DNA of 64,000 nt from Aricia agestis. Taxonomy: Eukaryota > Arthropoda > Insecta > Lepidoptera > Lycaenidae. Under the pieces are notes generated by a model. That model did no database searches, was not told where the DNA came from, and saw nothing but the letters and a program-made list of their open reading frames with translations. The stretch covers positions 1,890,001 through 1,954,000 of the forward strand of contig NC_056418.1 of the NCBI RefSeq assembly GCF_905147365.1, in the 5' to 3' direction. The first letter of the stretch is position 1. Every line of letters begins with the position of its first letter. The position numbers and the translations under genes were made by a program. Positions 1 through 10,724 of the stretch are shown here, one piece after another.

Positions 1-95
1 GGGTTTCGGGGGCGATAAATCGATCTAGCTAGGAATCATTTCTAGAAAATGTCATTTTCATCGGATACCGAGCAAAGCTCGGTCAAACAGCTAGT
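1..95 (+). mobile_element. Helitron 3' terminus (truncated by window edge)
   Basis: The window opens inside a Helitron. A short palindrome at 67-83 (ACCGAGC AAA GCTCGGT) is followed by CTAGT at 91-95, the hairpin-plus-CTRRT arrangement that ends Helitrons. The same end, including the GGGGGCGATAAATCGATCTA stretch, recurs inverted at 30486-30665. No Rep/helicase coding is visible, so this is probably a non-autonomous copy. Confidence 0.75.
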
Positions 96-454
96 AATAA
101 TAATTGATGGTAAAATTAAAATAAACTGTAAACACTTCGTGCGCGAGTACAACTAGTATTTGTCCGATTTTTTGGTAATTTTTGCCCGATATCAATAATG
201 GCAACTTAAATAATAATTAATAAACTTAAAATAAATTAAATAGTTTTATTAAAATTAAGGAGGCTCCTTTATAAAAGAAACCATATTTGCCTATTTTGTC
301 TTTTTGTCTCTATGTACTATAATACATAGAGACAAAAGCAAACCGCAAAAATGATATTTTTTTTATATAATATAAAAAAAATCATTTTTGATATCAATAT
401 AATATAACAGGACGCTCACTTATAACATGTTAATTTATCGATGTCCTCGACAAA

Positions 455-734
455 TATCAACCGAGTGTCCCATTGGCCATTACTATAGACCGCCATGTTT
501 AGTTCTTGGCAATATGGCGCCGGCCACACTTTTTTGTAGTTATGTCGCCTCCATCTGTTTCCTTATTCATTGGTTTTAACTGTCAGCACTCAGCTGTCAG
601 TGTCAAAATAATGTCACGAGAAATATTTCGATTTTGTTATAATTTATTTCCATAGACTTAATATATACTTTTATTTCAATAAATCTAAAATATAAACAAA
701 AGTCTTATGAGGTTATTATTATAATATGTGAGTT
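455..734 (+). promoter_or_regulatory. Probable USP30 promoter and 5' leader
   Basis: This stretch before the USP30 start is locally more GC-rich than its flanks and carries two GCCAT/ATGGC-type motifs (CCGCCATGTT near 490 and AATATGGCGCC near 512) and a repeated CTGTCAG at about 580-600. No TATA box is obvious. The promoter call is inferred from position and composition only. The 360 bases before it (96-454) hold only AT-rich sequence with short inverted repeats. Confidence 0.3.
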
Positions 735-3700
735 ATGGACGGGGGCGACAGGATTCTAGTAGCCGCTGGGCTGACAGCGGCGGTCGTCGTGGGGGCCTTT
801 GTTTTGTGGGGTCCCGGAGGAGCCCCGAAGGTCCGCAAGCGTCGGGGGCAGATCGCAGGGCTCCAGAACCTCGGCAGGACATGTTTCCTCAACACCATGC
901 TGCAGGCGCTAGCCGCCTGCCCCACGTTCATAGAGTGGTTGAGAAAATACGCGAAGTCTGATGGCCCCAATAGTATGATTACAACACTCTACACTGTCAT
1001 AGAAGGTACGTATTGTTAAATATTGGTGTAATCCGTAAAATTTACGGTTTAAAAGCTTTTAAAGGGTAATTTTATTGCATAAGCTGTTCCATACAGGTAA
1101 GTATTGATTTATGAATTAGCCACCAAAGATTTGCTATAAGCTCTGGGCTTAAGATTTATTTCATAAGTAACACATTCCTAATGTTGTTACTTATATTAAT
1201 ATCTATTTTAGTCCTGAATGAGATCCATAAATGAGTAACAATATGCCTAGTATTGCTCGAAGTGGATAATAAGTCAGTGATGTTAGTCCATTCATTTACA
1301 ATTCAGTAAACAAATAAGCTATTACTGTTACTGCTGTAATAACAACTAATTTGCATATTGTATTGCATGTACTAAACTAATTTGCCACAATTTGTACTAC
1401 TCTGTTGAAAGCAAATTTTATTTATTGCCTAAAGTAAACTGTAAAGTCTAAATTCAACAGCTATAAAAATGTGGATATTATTGCATTTGTTCAATGCACC
1501 ATACGCTGTACTAATTTATTTTGCTTACAAAAAGCTAGAATTGAAATATAAACCTCATATTTATTTCAGTTGTGAATGGAACTCATGAATCAGCTCGAGG
1601 CACTCCGGTATGTCCTCTGGGAGTGCTGCAGGCTCTGCGGGCGGCTGGCTGGGTCGTGCCGGCCGACCAGCAGGATGCTCATGAGCTGCTGCATGTCCTC
1701 CTATCCTGTATTGAGGAGGAAACTCAAGCTATGTCTAAGAAGGTTTGTTTGTTTATTATATACTAGATGACGCCTGCAACTCCATTGTGCAAAAATTCGT
1801 TTATCACACGGGAACCATACATCCTATGTTTCCTATGTCCTTTCCCGGGACTCAAGGTATCTCCATGTAACCAAATTTCTTCAAAATCTATTCCCGATCG
1901 GACATAAAGAGGTAAGAGACAGGCAGACACACATTCACAGTTATGATATTAGTATGGATTTTTGTTATATATTATAATGTTGGTAAATTGGTAAGAATTA
2001 AACATTGACATGATTACTTGACTCTTTTGCAAACACTTGAAAATATTACTGTACTATAGAATTCTTACTATGTTCCTATGGTTGCTAATATTGTGTAAAA
2101 ACATGATACTAATCTTTTTACTTACGTTAGCTGCATTGTATTTTAATAATATTAATATTATGTTCTTTTAAAGTAAAATATTGGTACACGTCAGTTTATG
2201 TCAGATACTCTGTACAAACTTAGAGGTACTAATACAACACTGGACCAGTATTACTCGCTTTCAGCCGGGGTGTCTATCAGACGCGCTGGGTCTAGGCGGG
2301 TCGCGGGCGTGGTCGGCGCTGGCGTCGCCCGCGTCGCCGCCGTCGCTGTCGATGACGTCATCACGGGAGGAGGAGCCCGGGCGCCCCGCCCGCCCCGCCT
2401 CCGCCGCGCCCCCTGGAGAACCGGAGCTCATTAACCATGGTGAGATAATAGTAACAAATTGATTGTGTTTTAAAGCGGGCCCCTACAAAATAAATTTTAT
2501 TGCGCAATATCACACACAATATTTATTGAACAACTTATTTGACATTAAGATTGAAAGGCGGGCGCGTTCAATATTAACCCTAGACGGTCAAAAATATTGT
2601 GTATGCTTGTATGTATGCTTTGTCATGCCACTGCTTGCAAAGATTAAAAAACCAAGTAGTATACATTATTATTATTAGCCCACTGTGTCCCACTGCTGGG
2701 CAAAGGGGAAGGCCTTTGCCCAGGCCTTTTTTTTCTTTTATTTCATAATTGGCGATCTTGTGATGTTACTGGCCACTCTTTGTCGAACGCATCCAAAGTA
2801 TACATACAATTGAAAATTAAAACAGTTACAACTTCTAATTACATAACATTTTGTAAGTAGCTAGTAATGGTCCTCATGTAAGTTGTAATAATTACGATTA
2901 AGTTTTTTCAGATGAGACTCCGGGCAAGCTATCGCGTGGTGTTTCACGTTCGTTCTGCCACCTGGGCGCGCTGTCGCGGCGGTGGGCGGGGCTGACCGCG
3001 CGCCCGCCCCCCGCGCCGCCCACGCGCGGGACGCTCGCCACACGGACTGTATGCACCGTGTGTTCATACAAGGTATTTAATAATATATAGCCTTTATTTT
3101 CACCTTTGTTTGATTTTTTTCCTTTAACTTGACTAGCGGGTCAGTAATGCCAACAACCAGGTCTGTTTGCCCTATTTTTAAACGAACAACCGGAAAAACT
3201 CATACAAGGTATATCGAGGAGATTATGATGATGAAGGTATATCGGAAGATGGTCATTCTGGTATATTGAAACAAAAAAATCATGAAAATTGACTTTTATT
3301 AATCTGACTGAAAAGATATTTTGTTTCCAACATTTCATATTGCGCAGAGTACATAACATGTTTTTAATTCCCACTTGCCAGGAAAATTAACCAACTAACG
3401 ACCAAATCGGATTCAAAATGATAACATATACATAGGTATGAATTAAAATATGATATTGCTATGCTAAAAATGTTGTAAGGCAATCAAAACTTTTGTGCTC
3501 AATACACACGCACACACACAAACACATACACACACACACACACACGGTTTTGACTATAGTTTAAGTATGTTTGTTACAGAGTCCAGTTCGTTATGACAAG
3601 TTCGACAGCATATCACTGTCGATGGCCAATGCCACTACTAACTCGTCAGGGACGTACAGCTTAAATGGTAATTTAATATTTGTTATTTAGATCTGGCAAT

Positions 3701-6306
3701 TGGCATCATAATATGAAAGTATAATATAGTATTAAAGATAGTTATGAGATGACAGCAAAACTATTTAAAGAGCCTTAACGTTAATGCACGAAAAATAAGT
3801 CAGGACTATCTATCCATGTTGCTCTCTTTGTCTTATAATATGTTAACTACTCGGGCTGCAGAGCTAAGATCGAGGCTCTTAGAAGACTTTGGTTGCCTGC
3901 ACAATGGAAGGATCAACAGTGTACTTTCGGAGCCGTTATCCCAGAGGCAATAAAATTGTATAGTTATTTGGATCTGTCCCTTGTGTAGGGGACACTGTGT
4001 TCACCTATAAGGCTGACATTAACACTTAGTGTTAAAAGCCTCTATAAAAAAAAGATTAAAAAAATATATGTTAGCAAAACCATACGAAAGACAGTGACAC
4101 AACCACATGGATACTTTTCCTCTCTTATTATGGACCCAATAGTCTTCAGTCTTATTCCTTGTTTATAAATAAGGCAGTATCCGTTTCTAGAAACCACTAT
4201 TGTATTTTAAAAATCCCATAACCCATACCAAACCATTGCAGGTCTGTTGCGCGCGTTCACGGCGCCGGAGATGGTGAAGGGTGTGCGGTGCAGCAAGTGC
4301 AGCCCCGACGACGCGCCCAAGTCAGAACACGCGTACACCAAACACATACGGACCGTTAGCTTTGGGAAGGTAAGACTAGTATAATTCTTTCTAACTAATG
4401 TTATAAATGCGAAAGTTTGTCTGCCTGTTTGTTACTTACTCATGCTTAAACGGCTGAACCGGTTTAGATGAAATTTTGTATGATCTATGAGAGACGGGAA
4501 AGGATATAGGATAGTTTTTCTGGCGGAAAATTGCACCGTTCCCACGCGATAACAGAATTTCTGTGCAACGGAGTTACGGGCATCAACATAAATATTTATT
4601 TAAGATTTCAAGTAAAGAGTAATTTAATATTACGAGTTTTTAAAAATTTCAGCGGATGTTTACACACTACAAAAAAACCTACCTTCCATTCAAGTATTAG
4701 TTTCTTAAATTTGTTTTTAGCAAGTAGTTTATTTAGTTATTAGCTCCCAGTGGTAGGCATCACTGTAGATTCGACTTTAAAAAAGTGTATTTATTAAAAT
4801 ATTTTAAAAAATATTCCATGTTCCAGCTGCCGGCGGTGCTGGTGCTGCACGTGGCGCGCGTGGAGTGGCGCGGCGGCGGGCCCAGCAAGCGCGCCGAGCA
4901 CGTCGCCTTCCCCGAGCTGCTGAGCCTGGCGCCCTACACCGCGCCCCGCACACAGGTACCGTGCATGTTGCTGAGCGAACAGAATACTTACGACTATCTG
5001 GATTGAGCGAAATATTAGGCTTAACTCACACAATTTATACGTGGGAGAGCCATGCTTCAGCACGAATGGGCCGGCGTGAAACAGCGCTAGCGCTGTGTTT
5101 CGCTGAGTGAGTGAGTTTACCGGAGGCCCAATCCCCTACCCTATTCCCTTCCCTACCCTCCCAAATTCCCTTCCCATTCCTACCCTTCCCTATTACCCTA
5201 TTCCCTCTTAAAAGGCCGGCAACGCACCTGCAGCTCTTCTGATGCTGCGAGTGTCCATGGGCGACGGAAGTTGCTTTCCATCAGGTGACCCGTTTGCTCG
5301 TTTGCCCCCTTATTTCATTAAAAAAAAAAAAAAAAAAAAACAAAGCGCAAGAATACGAAAGATGTAGTGCATCAAATTCTCTTACCTTTTCGAAAAACGA
5401 GACACAATAGCTTATCTATTGTTATCGCGGCCGGATGTGGCCGCTTGGGGCTTCATGAATTAGAAATGTTACGATACGAAATAATTTTGTGATTTATCAC
5501 GAATCTGAATAGATCTTTCGTAATTAATCACAAAATCGTGAGCTATGAAAAAAATAGTGCAAGTCTTTGCCCAGCAGTGGGACACTATAGGCTACTAATA
5601 ATAACATCTTTCGAGTAAGTATTTTTTCTACACATTACCTAATTAGTAATTACACTACATAACTTTATCACTACGTATAAATTTAATTATTTGTTTCGCA
5701 GGAGTCGTCGCCGTTTGCGGGCGCGCCGCTAACTGTGGCGGGAGCGGGCGCGGCGGGGGGCGGGGCCGGTGGCGGGGCGCGGGCGCAGTTCCGGCTGGCG
5801 GCGGCGGTGCTGCACGTCGGCGGCCCGCGCTCCGGACACTTCGCGACTTACCGCCGAGGCAACGGCTTTGAGAGCAAACGGTTAGAGACATAGTTATTTA
5901 TATATTTCTATTAAGTATAAAAGTAAACCAAGGTTAATACTTTATAGGTGTTTTTAAATATGTAGTATTATTGTATTATACCATTGTGCCGTAAACAAAA
6001 AGTTTACTGTTTTTAAAAAAGAGCTTTCGTACAGTATGTAATTGTAAATTAATGATAAGTGAAACACGGGGAAGAGTGTAGTTTAACATTCATCGGAGCT
6101 AAATATTGAACTACCATTATTGAAATACAAAATCGCAAACATATTTATTTTTTTATTGATTCATAAATAAAAACTATTTCAGATGGTGGTATACGTCAGA
6201 CACGCTGGTCCACGAAGTTTCTTTGTCGGAGGTGCTTCGTTGCTCCGCCTACATGCTGTTCTATGAGCGCACCGGCGAGCCTCCGCCCATCACCACACAC
6301 TTCTAA
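735..6306 (+). CDS. USP30: USP30-type mitochondrial ubiquitin C-terminal hydrolase, nine exons
   Basis: USP30 family enzymes sit in the outer mitochondrial membrane and remove ubiquitin, opposing PINK1/Parkin mitophagy. Exons read here: 735-1005, 1570-1742, 2265-2439, 2912-3072, 3580-3667, 4242-4369, 4827-4955, 5702-5880 and 6183-6306. All have GT/AG borders and matching phases, for 475 residues (human USP30 is 517). Residues 7-25 form a hydrophobic anchor followed by a basic KVRKRR stretch. The Cys box is NLGRTCFLN (Cys50), then QQDAHEL in exon 2, two CxxC pairs of the fingers region (CTVC, CSKC), the SPVRYDKFDSISLS motif, and the His box RSGHFATYR (His421). The third catalytic position, before Asp in WWYTSD, is Ser440; a Cys-His-Ser triad is the USP30 hallmark. 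The Ala/Gly run in exon 8 and the Pro/Ser-rich exon 3 look like linker expansions. The ATG at 735 is chosen because the anchor follows directly. Confidence 0.93.
1762..1958 (-). mobile_element. Short Helitron-like element in USP30 intron 2
   Basis: On the minus strand this roughly 200-bp unit starts TCCATACTAATATCATAA and ends GGCGTCATCTAGT. Related copies occur in both orientations at 4385, 30293, 33333, 35705, 58880 and 62998. The TC start and CTAGT end fit a non-autonomous Helitron. It has no coding capacity. Confidence 0.65.
2667..2735 (+). repeat. Retroelement 3'-end fragment (TTA tail, CCCACTGCTGGGCAAAGG motif)
   Basis: A (TTA)n run joins the motif CCCACTGCTGGGCAAAGG. The motif occurs again inverted at about 5560-5605 beside another TAATAA run. 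Such pieces mark truncated 3' ends of a dispersed lepidopteran retroelement; the parent family is not identified. Confidence 0.45.
3505..3546 (+). repeat. CA-rich microsatellite
   Basis: An interrupted (CA)n tract lies in the intron just before USP30 exon 5, about 35 bases from its acceptor. Confidence 0.8.
4385..4590 (+). mobile_element. Helitron-like 5' fragment in USP30 intron 6
   Basis: It begins with ACTAATGTTATAAATGCGAAAG and continues through the CGGCTGAACCGGTTTAGATG core to the GCAACGGAGTTACGGGC motif. This is the same family as 1762-1958, in the opposite orientation, and is diverged and truncated. Confidence 0.55.
5039..5342 (+). mobile_element. Metulj-type SINE with internal deletion
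   Basis: It starts GTGGGAGAGCCATGCTTC, has the CCCTACCCTATTCCC-rich middle, the AAAAGGCCGGCAACGCACC block, GTCCATGGGCGACGGAAG and CATCAGGTGACCCGTTTG, and ends in a long A tract. Compared with the copy at 29918 it lacks about 45 bases near the 5' end (the GGCTCGACCGGAGAAATACC block). It sits in USP30 intron 7. The family name is from memory of butterfly SINEs. Confidence 0.7.
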
Positions 6307-6746
6307 AGCGGTTTGCGACCCCTGACACTGCACGACAGCTGCTGAGTGACACCACTGGTGTCACACACCTGACGAATGACGCGCCAGATGGTTTCAAATA
6401 CCTGACATGTGACGCGCCCGATGGTGTCACACACCTGATAAGTGACACGCCTGATGGTGTCAAACATCTGACATGTGACGCACCCGATGGTGTCAAACGC
6501 CAGACATGTGACGCGCCCGTTGGTGTCAAACACCTGATATATGACGCGCGCTATGGTATCAAACACCTGCTAAACCACGCCTACCAATATGCGAAGCTTG
6601 CTGAATACGCTACATTCAGTGGCTTGTGTCATTACAGTAGTGGTGAATATATGTTATCCGACAGATTATACTGTATACTGACAATAATTTATTTGGTTGC
6701 TGGCATACTAATTTTTATTTTTGTGCAAGTGTTACTTGATACATAA
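6267..6746 (+). other. Open frame after USP30: 11-residue repeats plus a C-terminal hydrophobic segment
   Basis: In the -1 frame relative to the USP30 stop, translation is open from the TGA at 6264 to the TAA at 6744-6746 (159 codons). It contains seven DAPDGVKHLTC-like units (6348-6575), a unique stretch, and a hydrophobic end (CILTIIYLVAGILIFIFVQ) that would form one membrane helix. No ATG precedes the repeats in this frame, so it could be expressed only by alternative splicing or frameshift. An AG at 6345-6346 would join USP30 exon 8 to it in phase. It may equally be non-coding 3' UTR whose repeat length keeps it open. Confidence 0.3.
6348..6575 (+). repeat. 33-bp minisatellite directly after USP30
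   Basis: Seven tandem units follow: the first is 30 bp and the other six are exactly 33 bp, with consensus GACGCGCCCGATGGTGTCAA then ACACCTGACATGT. Units differ at several positions, so the array is not very recent. Because 33 is a multiple of three, frames stay open on both strands, which explains the two overlapping minus-strand frames here. Confidence 0.9.
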
Positions 6747-6978
6747 CAAGTGTATACTTTGTGTGCATGACAAACGGCACGATTTTCGACTCGAATTAGT
6801 ATTTTAGAGGCTAAAAGAAAAAAAAAGTTTATCATACAATTGGTTTTTGTTATAAAAAACGTAAGGACTTTTAAATATGACAAACATTAAACACCTACTT
6901 GTTTGTTAAAATCACATTTTGAAAAAATCTGTGCCATAATATTATTTATCTTCTCTTGATAACTTTTTCAATATTAAT

Positions 6979-7119
6979 AGTATCGTCTGTCAAGAAAGTG
7001 AAGAAATTAAAATGTGGCAACATCGTAGTGACATCCCTTTTTTCTTAGATTGATTTGAAAGGGATGACACTACAATGTTGCCACTTTTTAATTTCATCAC
7101 TTTCTTGACAGACTATACT
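6979..7119. mobile_element. Foldback MITE
   Basis: Arms of about 60 bp are inverted around TTCTTAGATTG: the left arm carries GTCTGTCAAGAAAGTGAAG and GTGGCAACATCGTAGTGAC, the right arm the reverse complements with a few mismatches. No ORF. Confidence 0.75.
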
Positions 7120-8252
7120 GACTTTTTGAGTATTTGGCTATTGACTTTACAATGAATTAAAATACGCTTTAGTTAAAATTAGCTAATGCTTTGTGAATAA
7201 AATACCATACTAAATTGAGAATAGATAACTCGTAAACAAATTTTAGCGAGTTATTTTGCCTTAGACTTGACTAGGATTCCTCTCAAAGAGACATTGAGAT
7301 AAAAAACAAAATGGACTATTATCGTAATGTATTAAGATTGCCCCAGAAGTCTTCGTATTTTGAACCTTATAAAAAAGTATAGTGTAGCATACTACGAATA
7401 ATATTTCTAAGGAATCGTAACTCCCATACTATTACCGTTTTAAATTTGGTTCCTTTTGATCTGTCATGTAACGTCAGCCTAGTACCGCTCAAGGCCACCT
7501 AAATATTGCAAATGTATTGAAATGTGTACCTAAGGTACACTTTTTTGACAAGTATTGTGGAGTTATGTTTTTTGACGGAGTTACTTTTCCTTAGTTTTTA
7601 TGATTCGTAGGTAGCATATGACATGTGATTTCCAGAGTTAACTGCGGCACTCAAGAACGTAGCTGTAATTTGAAGATTTTGACATAAGCCATACATTATC
7701 TGTCAAACTCTTCATTAAATTGAAGTTTAATCATCATTAAAATGTCGCTGAGTGCGGTCGTAAGTCTTGTTTTTCATCAATACCAATGTAGCCCACAACT
7801 ATTTTTCGATATTCTGTCTTTACCTGTTAGAGTTTTAAATAAAAATCTCCCTTATGAAGTTTTATAAGTCTTTTTCTAATGTTTACAAACATCTTATGAC
7901 ATTAATGCTGAGCTTATGAAATTCATTTTTGACTGTTCTAGAATAAAATATCACCCATCCCTAAAATGTGTGTTGTAGTTTCATAAATTATGTAAAGACC
8001 ATGCTCATGCCATATCAAATAATTCAGCATAAAAATAAAATAGGATCTCGATTCTCGATATTATTATTTAACACAACATTTTTGGGTTTCAATTTATTTT
8101 GTAATAAAATGGTTGCCAAGGAATGAAATGTTGAGACTTGAGTGGTTGTAAGTGTACAATGAATTTAGGTTTAGATAAAAATCTGGGTCATATTGAAGTC
8201 ATTAATATGTCTGTTGTATTTGTGTATAGTTTTTGTGATTATATTTGTGTAC
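7120..8252. other. Gene-free AT-rich stretch
   Basis: No coding exon, RNA gene or clear repeat unit was recognised. It may include the distal USP30 3' UTR, but I see no decisive poly(A) site. Confidence 0.4.
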
Positions 8253-8994
8253 ATGTCGCAGCCGACTGGTTTAAATAGCCGTTCAATCAAACAGCTAGCC
8301 CTTTGACTGAACAACGCCATTCAATCACACGGCTATACGTCGTTTAGCCGACTTGTTGACTACAACGTTCAACACTACAGCTAGACGACGCTTAGCCATT
8401 TGGTTTGTTTTTGTTTTGGGGGGGGGGGGGGGGCTCCTCTTTTATTTGGCGGCGGTCGCCGGCTGCTACCGCAGCACGCTCGCTGCGCTCGCTCGGCTCC
8501 CTCTGTGTTTTGGTCTAAGTTCTAACCTAACCAACTTTTGGACTTTCTGGATTGTGTTTGTTCTTGTTTTGACGGTGGGCTGGCCCCCCGAACCCCCCTT
8601 TCGGGGAAGGCTGCGTCCATCCATTTCATAATCCCGTAATTTCTCCTCGAATATTTGTTGAAATATTAATTCACTCGTATGTGCCTCCACAATTTTTGTC
8701 TCTTTAATAACACTAGTAACTTTTATTAACTACTTTCTTTCCGAAAAACATCCACAAACACCAACAAACACCTGCTAGTTGACGCCATATTGTAAATAAA
8801 ACGCACCTAGCGCTGCAGCGGTGCGCGCTGAACTACTTCAATTAGACGGCGGCTTTTGAATCAGCTGTAGTGTTGAAAGTTTTGAGCGACTAAAATATTC
8901 AATATAAAAGCTAGACGTGTGATTGAATGGCGTTGTTCAGTCAAAGGGCTAGCTGTTTGATTGAACGGCTATTTAAACCAGTCGGCTGCGACAT
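8253..8994. mobile_element. 738-bp TIR DNA transposon, non-autonomous, 77-bp perfect inverted ends
   Basis: The ends at 8255 and 8992 read GTCGCAGCCGACTGGTTTAA inward and are identical for about 77 bp before diverging. The flanking dinucleotide is AT on both sides, as reported for some Harbinger-related (ISL2EU) elements, so superfamily assignment is tentative. The centre holds a run of 16 G and a minus-strand 74-codon frame (8466-8690) that I do not recognise. Perfect ends suggest recent insertion. Confidence 0.75.
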
Positions 8995-9573
8995 ATATTT
9001 ATGCCTTAGTACGAATGTTTCCCTATTTTCGTACTCATTATTGTGTAATAAAACTAATTTACAAATAAAATAATTCTGAAATATTACTGAAATAATTAAA
9101 TTTTAGATCCTTGGCAGAATAAAAATTGTGTTACCATATCCAAACATACAATAACACTCATAAAAATATATAAAGCTCAATGCTTCTTGTAGCTTTTACA
9201 ACTGCATTTACATTGGAAGGCTGAATTTTTTATGTATGAAGACTGATTCATCTGTCGCTTGCAATTTTTAGGATCACCTTGTCTTCTAGCGAAAGGCTTG
9301 CACAACATACACTAGTCTATTACTTATTGTCTCTGGTGTTTTTATTATTGAGAATGTAAAAGAAACAAGTTGTACACTTTGTTGGATACGATATAACCTA
9401 AAGGTCAACGAACTATAAAATGTGTTGAAGAAATACAATGACACATTGTAGTTTTTTTCTACACATTTTTATTTGTAGCATTCATAGGGTGCTATTGTTT
9501 GTTTACTTATTTTATGTTGAATCTGAACGACTCGTAAGTATAGTAACGGCCCGGCAGCACCTACGTCTATTTT

Positions 9574-9660
9574 CCGAAGCTTCGTGCTATTAGACGATAC
9601 TATTGGACGATACACGCAAATCGTCCAATAGTATCGTTTTTAGCGCGAAGCACTACGCAT
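9574..9660. repeat. Foldback repeat
   Basis: Arms GACGATACTATTGGACGAT and ATCGTCCAATAGTATCGT are inverted around ACACGCAA, with weaker outer pairing (GCTTCGTGCT and GCGAAGCACT). MITE remnant by structure. Confidence 0.65.
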
Positions 9661-9721
9661 ATGCGGCCATGGCATTAGAAAAAAAAGATGTATGACCATC
9701 ATTAGAAGGACCATCATCATT

Positions 9722-10026
9722 TTATACGTGGCAGAGCCAAGCTTCGGCACGAATGGGCCGGCTCGACCGGAGAAATACCACGTTCACACAGAAAACCGGC
9801 GTGAAACAGCGCTTGCGCTGTGTTTCGCCAAGTGAGTGAGTTTACCGGAGGCCCAATCCCCTATCCTATTCCCTTCCCTTCCCTACCCTCCCCTATTACC
9901 CTATTTCCTCTTAAAAGGCCGGCAACGCACTTGCAGCTCTTCTGATGCTGCGAGTGTCCATGGGCGACGGAAGTTGCTTTCCATCAGGTGACCCGTTTGC
10001 TCGTTTGCCCCTTATTTCATAAAAAA
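9722..10026 (+). mobile_element. Metulj-type SINE
   Basis: Near full-length copy: GTGGCAGAGCCAAGCTTC at the 5' end, the GGCTCGACCGGAGAAATACC block, the CCCTT-rich middle, the AAAAGGCCGGCAACGCACTT block and the CCTTATTTCATAAAAAA tail. Confidence 0.75.
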
Positions 10027-10464
10027 GGAGCTTATGATGGTCAAAGATCTTAATTTTTCTATGGAAATGACCTGGATATATGAAAAACAAGATCTATTAG
10101 CATAAATCTAAAATGTGTATAATGTCTTTCCCATCTAAAAAAGTGTTCACTATAGTTACAGCATATAGCTACCATCTTAGAAGTTTTATAATAAGACTTT
10201 CGTCAAAAATAGTTTAGATTGGCACTAACTTAGCTTTTTCTACTTGACATCAAACCTTCATTAAGATAATGAGCTAGATAGAGTAGACGGTGTGATATGT
10301 AAGTTGTAACTGTTTGAACTTGTCTCAAATTTTTATAAATTGTATAATACGTATAACGTAAATGGTTTGCACAACTTTGAAAACACTTTTTATCTAGTTT
10401 TTATCTTATCAACATCATTGTTGATGGTTACCTGTTTTATTTAAGCCAATCGAAAGCTCTAGTG

Positions 10465-10716
10465 CAGCTATCCCCAACCCGCATGCGGCCCGCCGAGACT
10501 TTGTGGCCCGCGTGATGTTAATTAAACCTTTTTGAAAATAACGCCTACCGGCAAAATAATGTTAAGTCATCGTGAAAGTCGTGATTTTTTTTTCACTTTT
10601 AAATCGTTAATTTTGAAGAATGTTATTTTTTAAACCTGAAAATTGTTGTTGCGGCCCGCGACACCAAGACCAAAACATGTTTGTGGCCCGCACGAAAAAA
10701 AGATTGGGGACCACTG
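10465..10716. mobile_element. 252-bp non-autonomous hAT element with 8-bp target duplication
   Basis: Flanked by the perfect direct repeat CTCTAGTG (10457-10464 and 10717-10724). Ends are CAGCTATCCCCAAC and TTGGGGACCACTG. The inside carries repeated GCGGCCCGC / GTGGCCCGC blocks. An 8-bp duplication with this pattern is the hAT signature. Related insertions with similar targets lie at 29318 and 61356. Confidence 0.85.
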
Positions 10717-10724
10717 CTCTAGTG

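Noticed and set aside
5160..5215. Telomere-like or CRISPR-like repeat in the CCCTA/TTCCC tract
   Set aside because: It is the internal low-complexity part of the Metulj-type SINE, seen again in the other copies.
6296..6310. Programmed -1 frameshift at the USP30 stop
   Set aside because: No X XXY YYZ slippery heptamer is present before the TAA. Alternative splicing is the simpler route to the downstream frame.
6290..6566. Two minus-strand frames of 79 and 87 codons
   Set aside because: They result from the 33-bp repeat being a multiple of three and have no plausible promoter or splice context.
8466..8690. 74-codon minus frame as a transposase remnant
   Set aside because: No recognised transposase motif; it crosses the G homopolymer region of a non-autonomous element.
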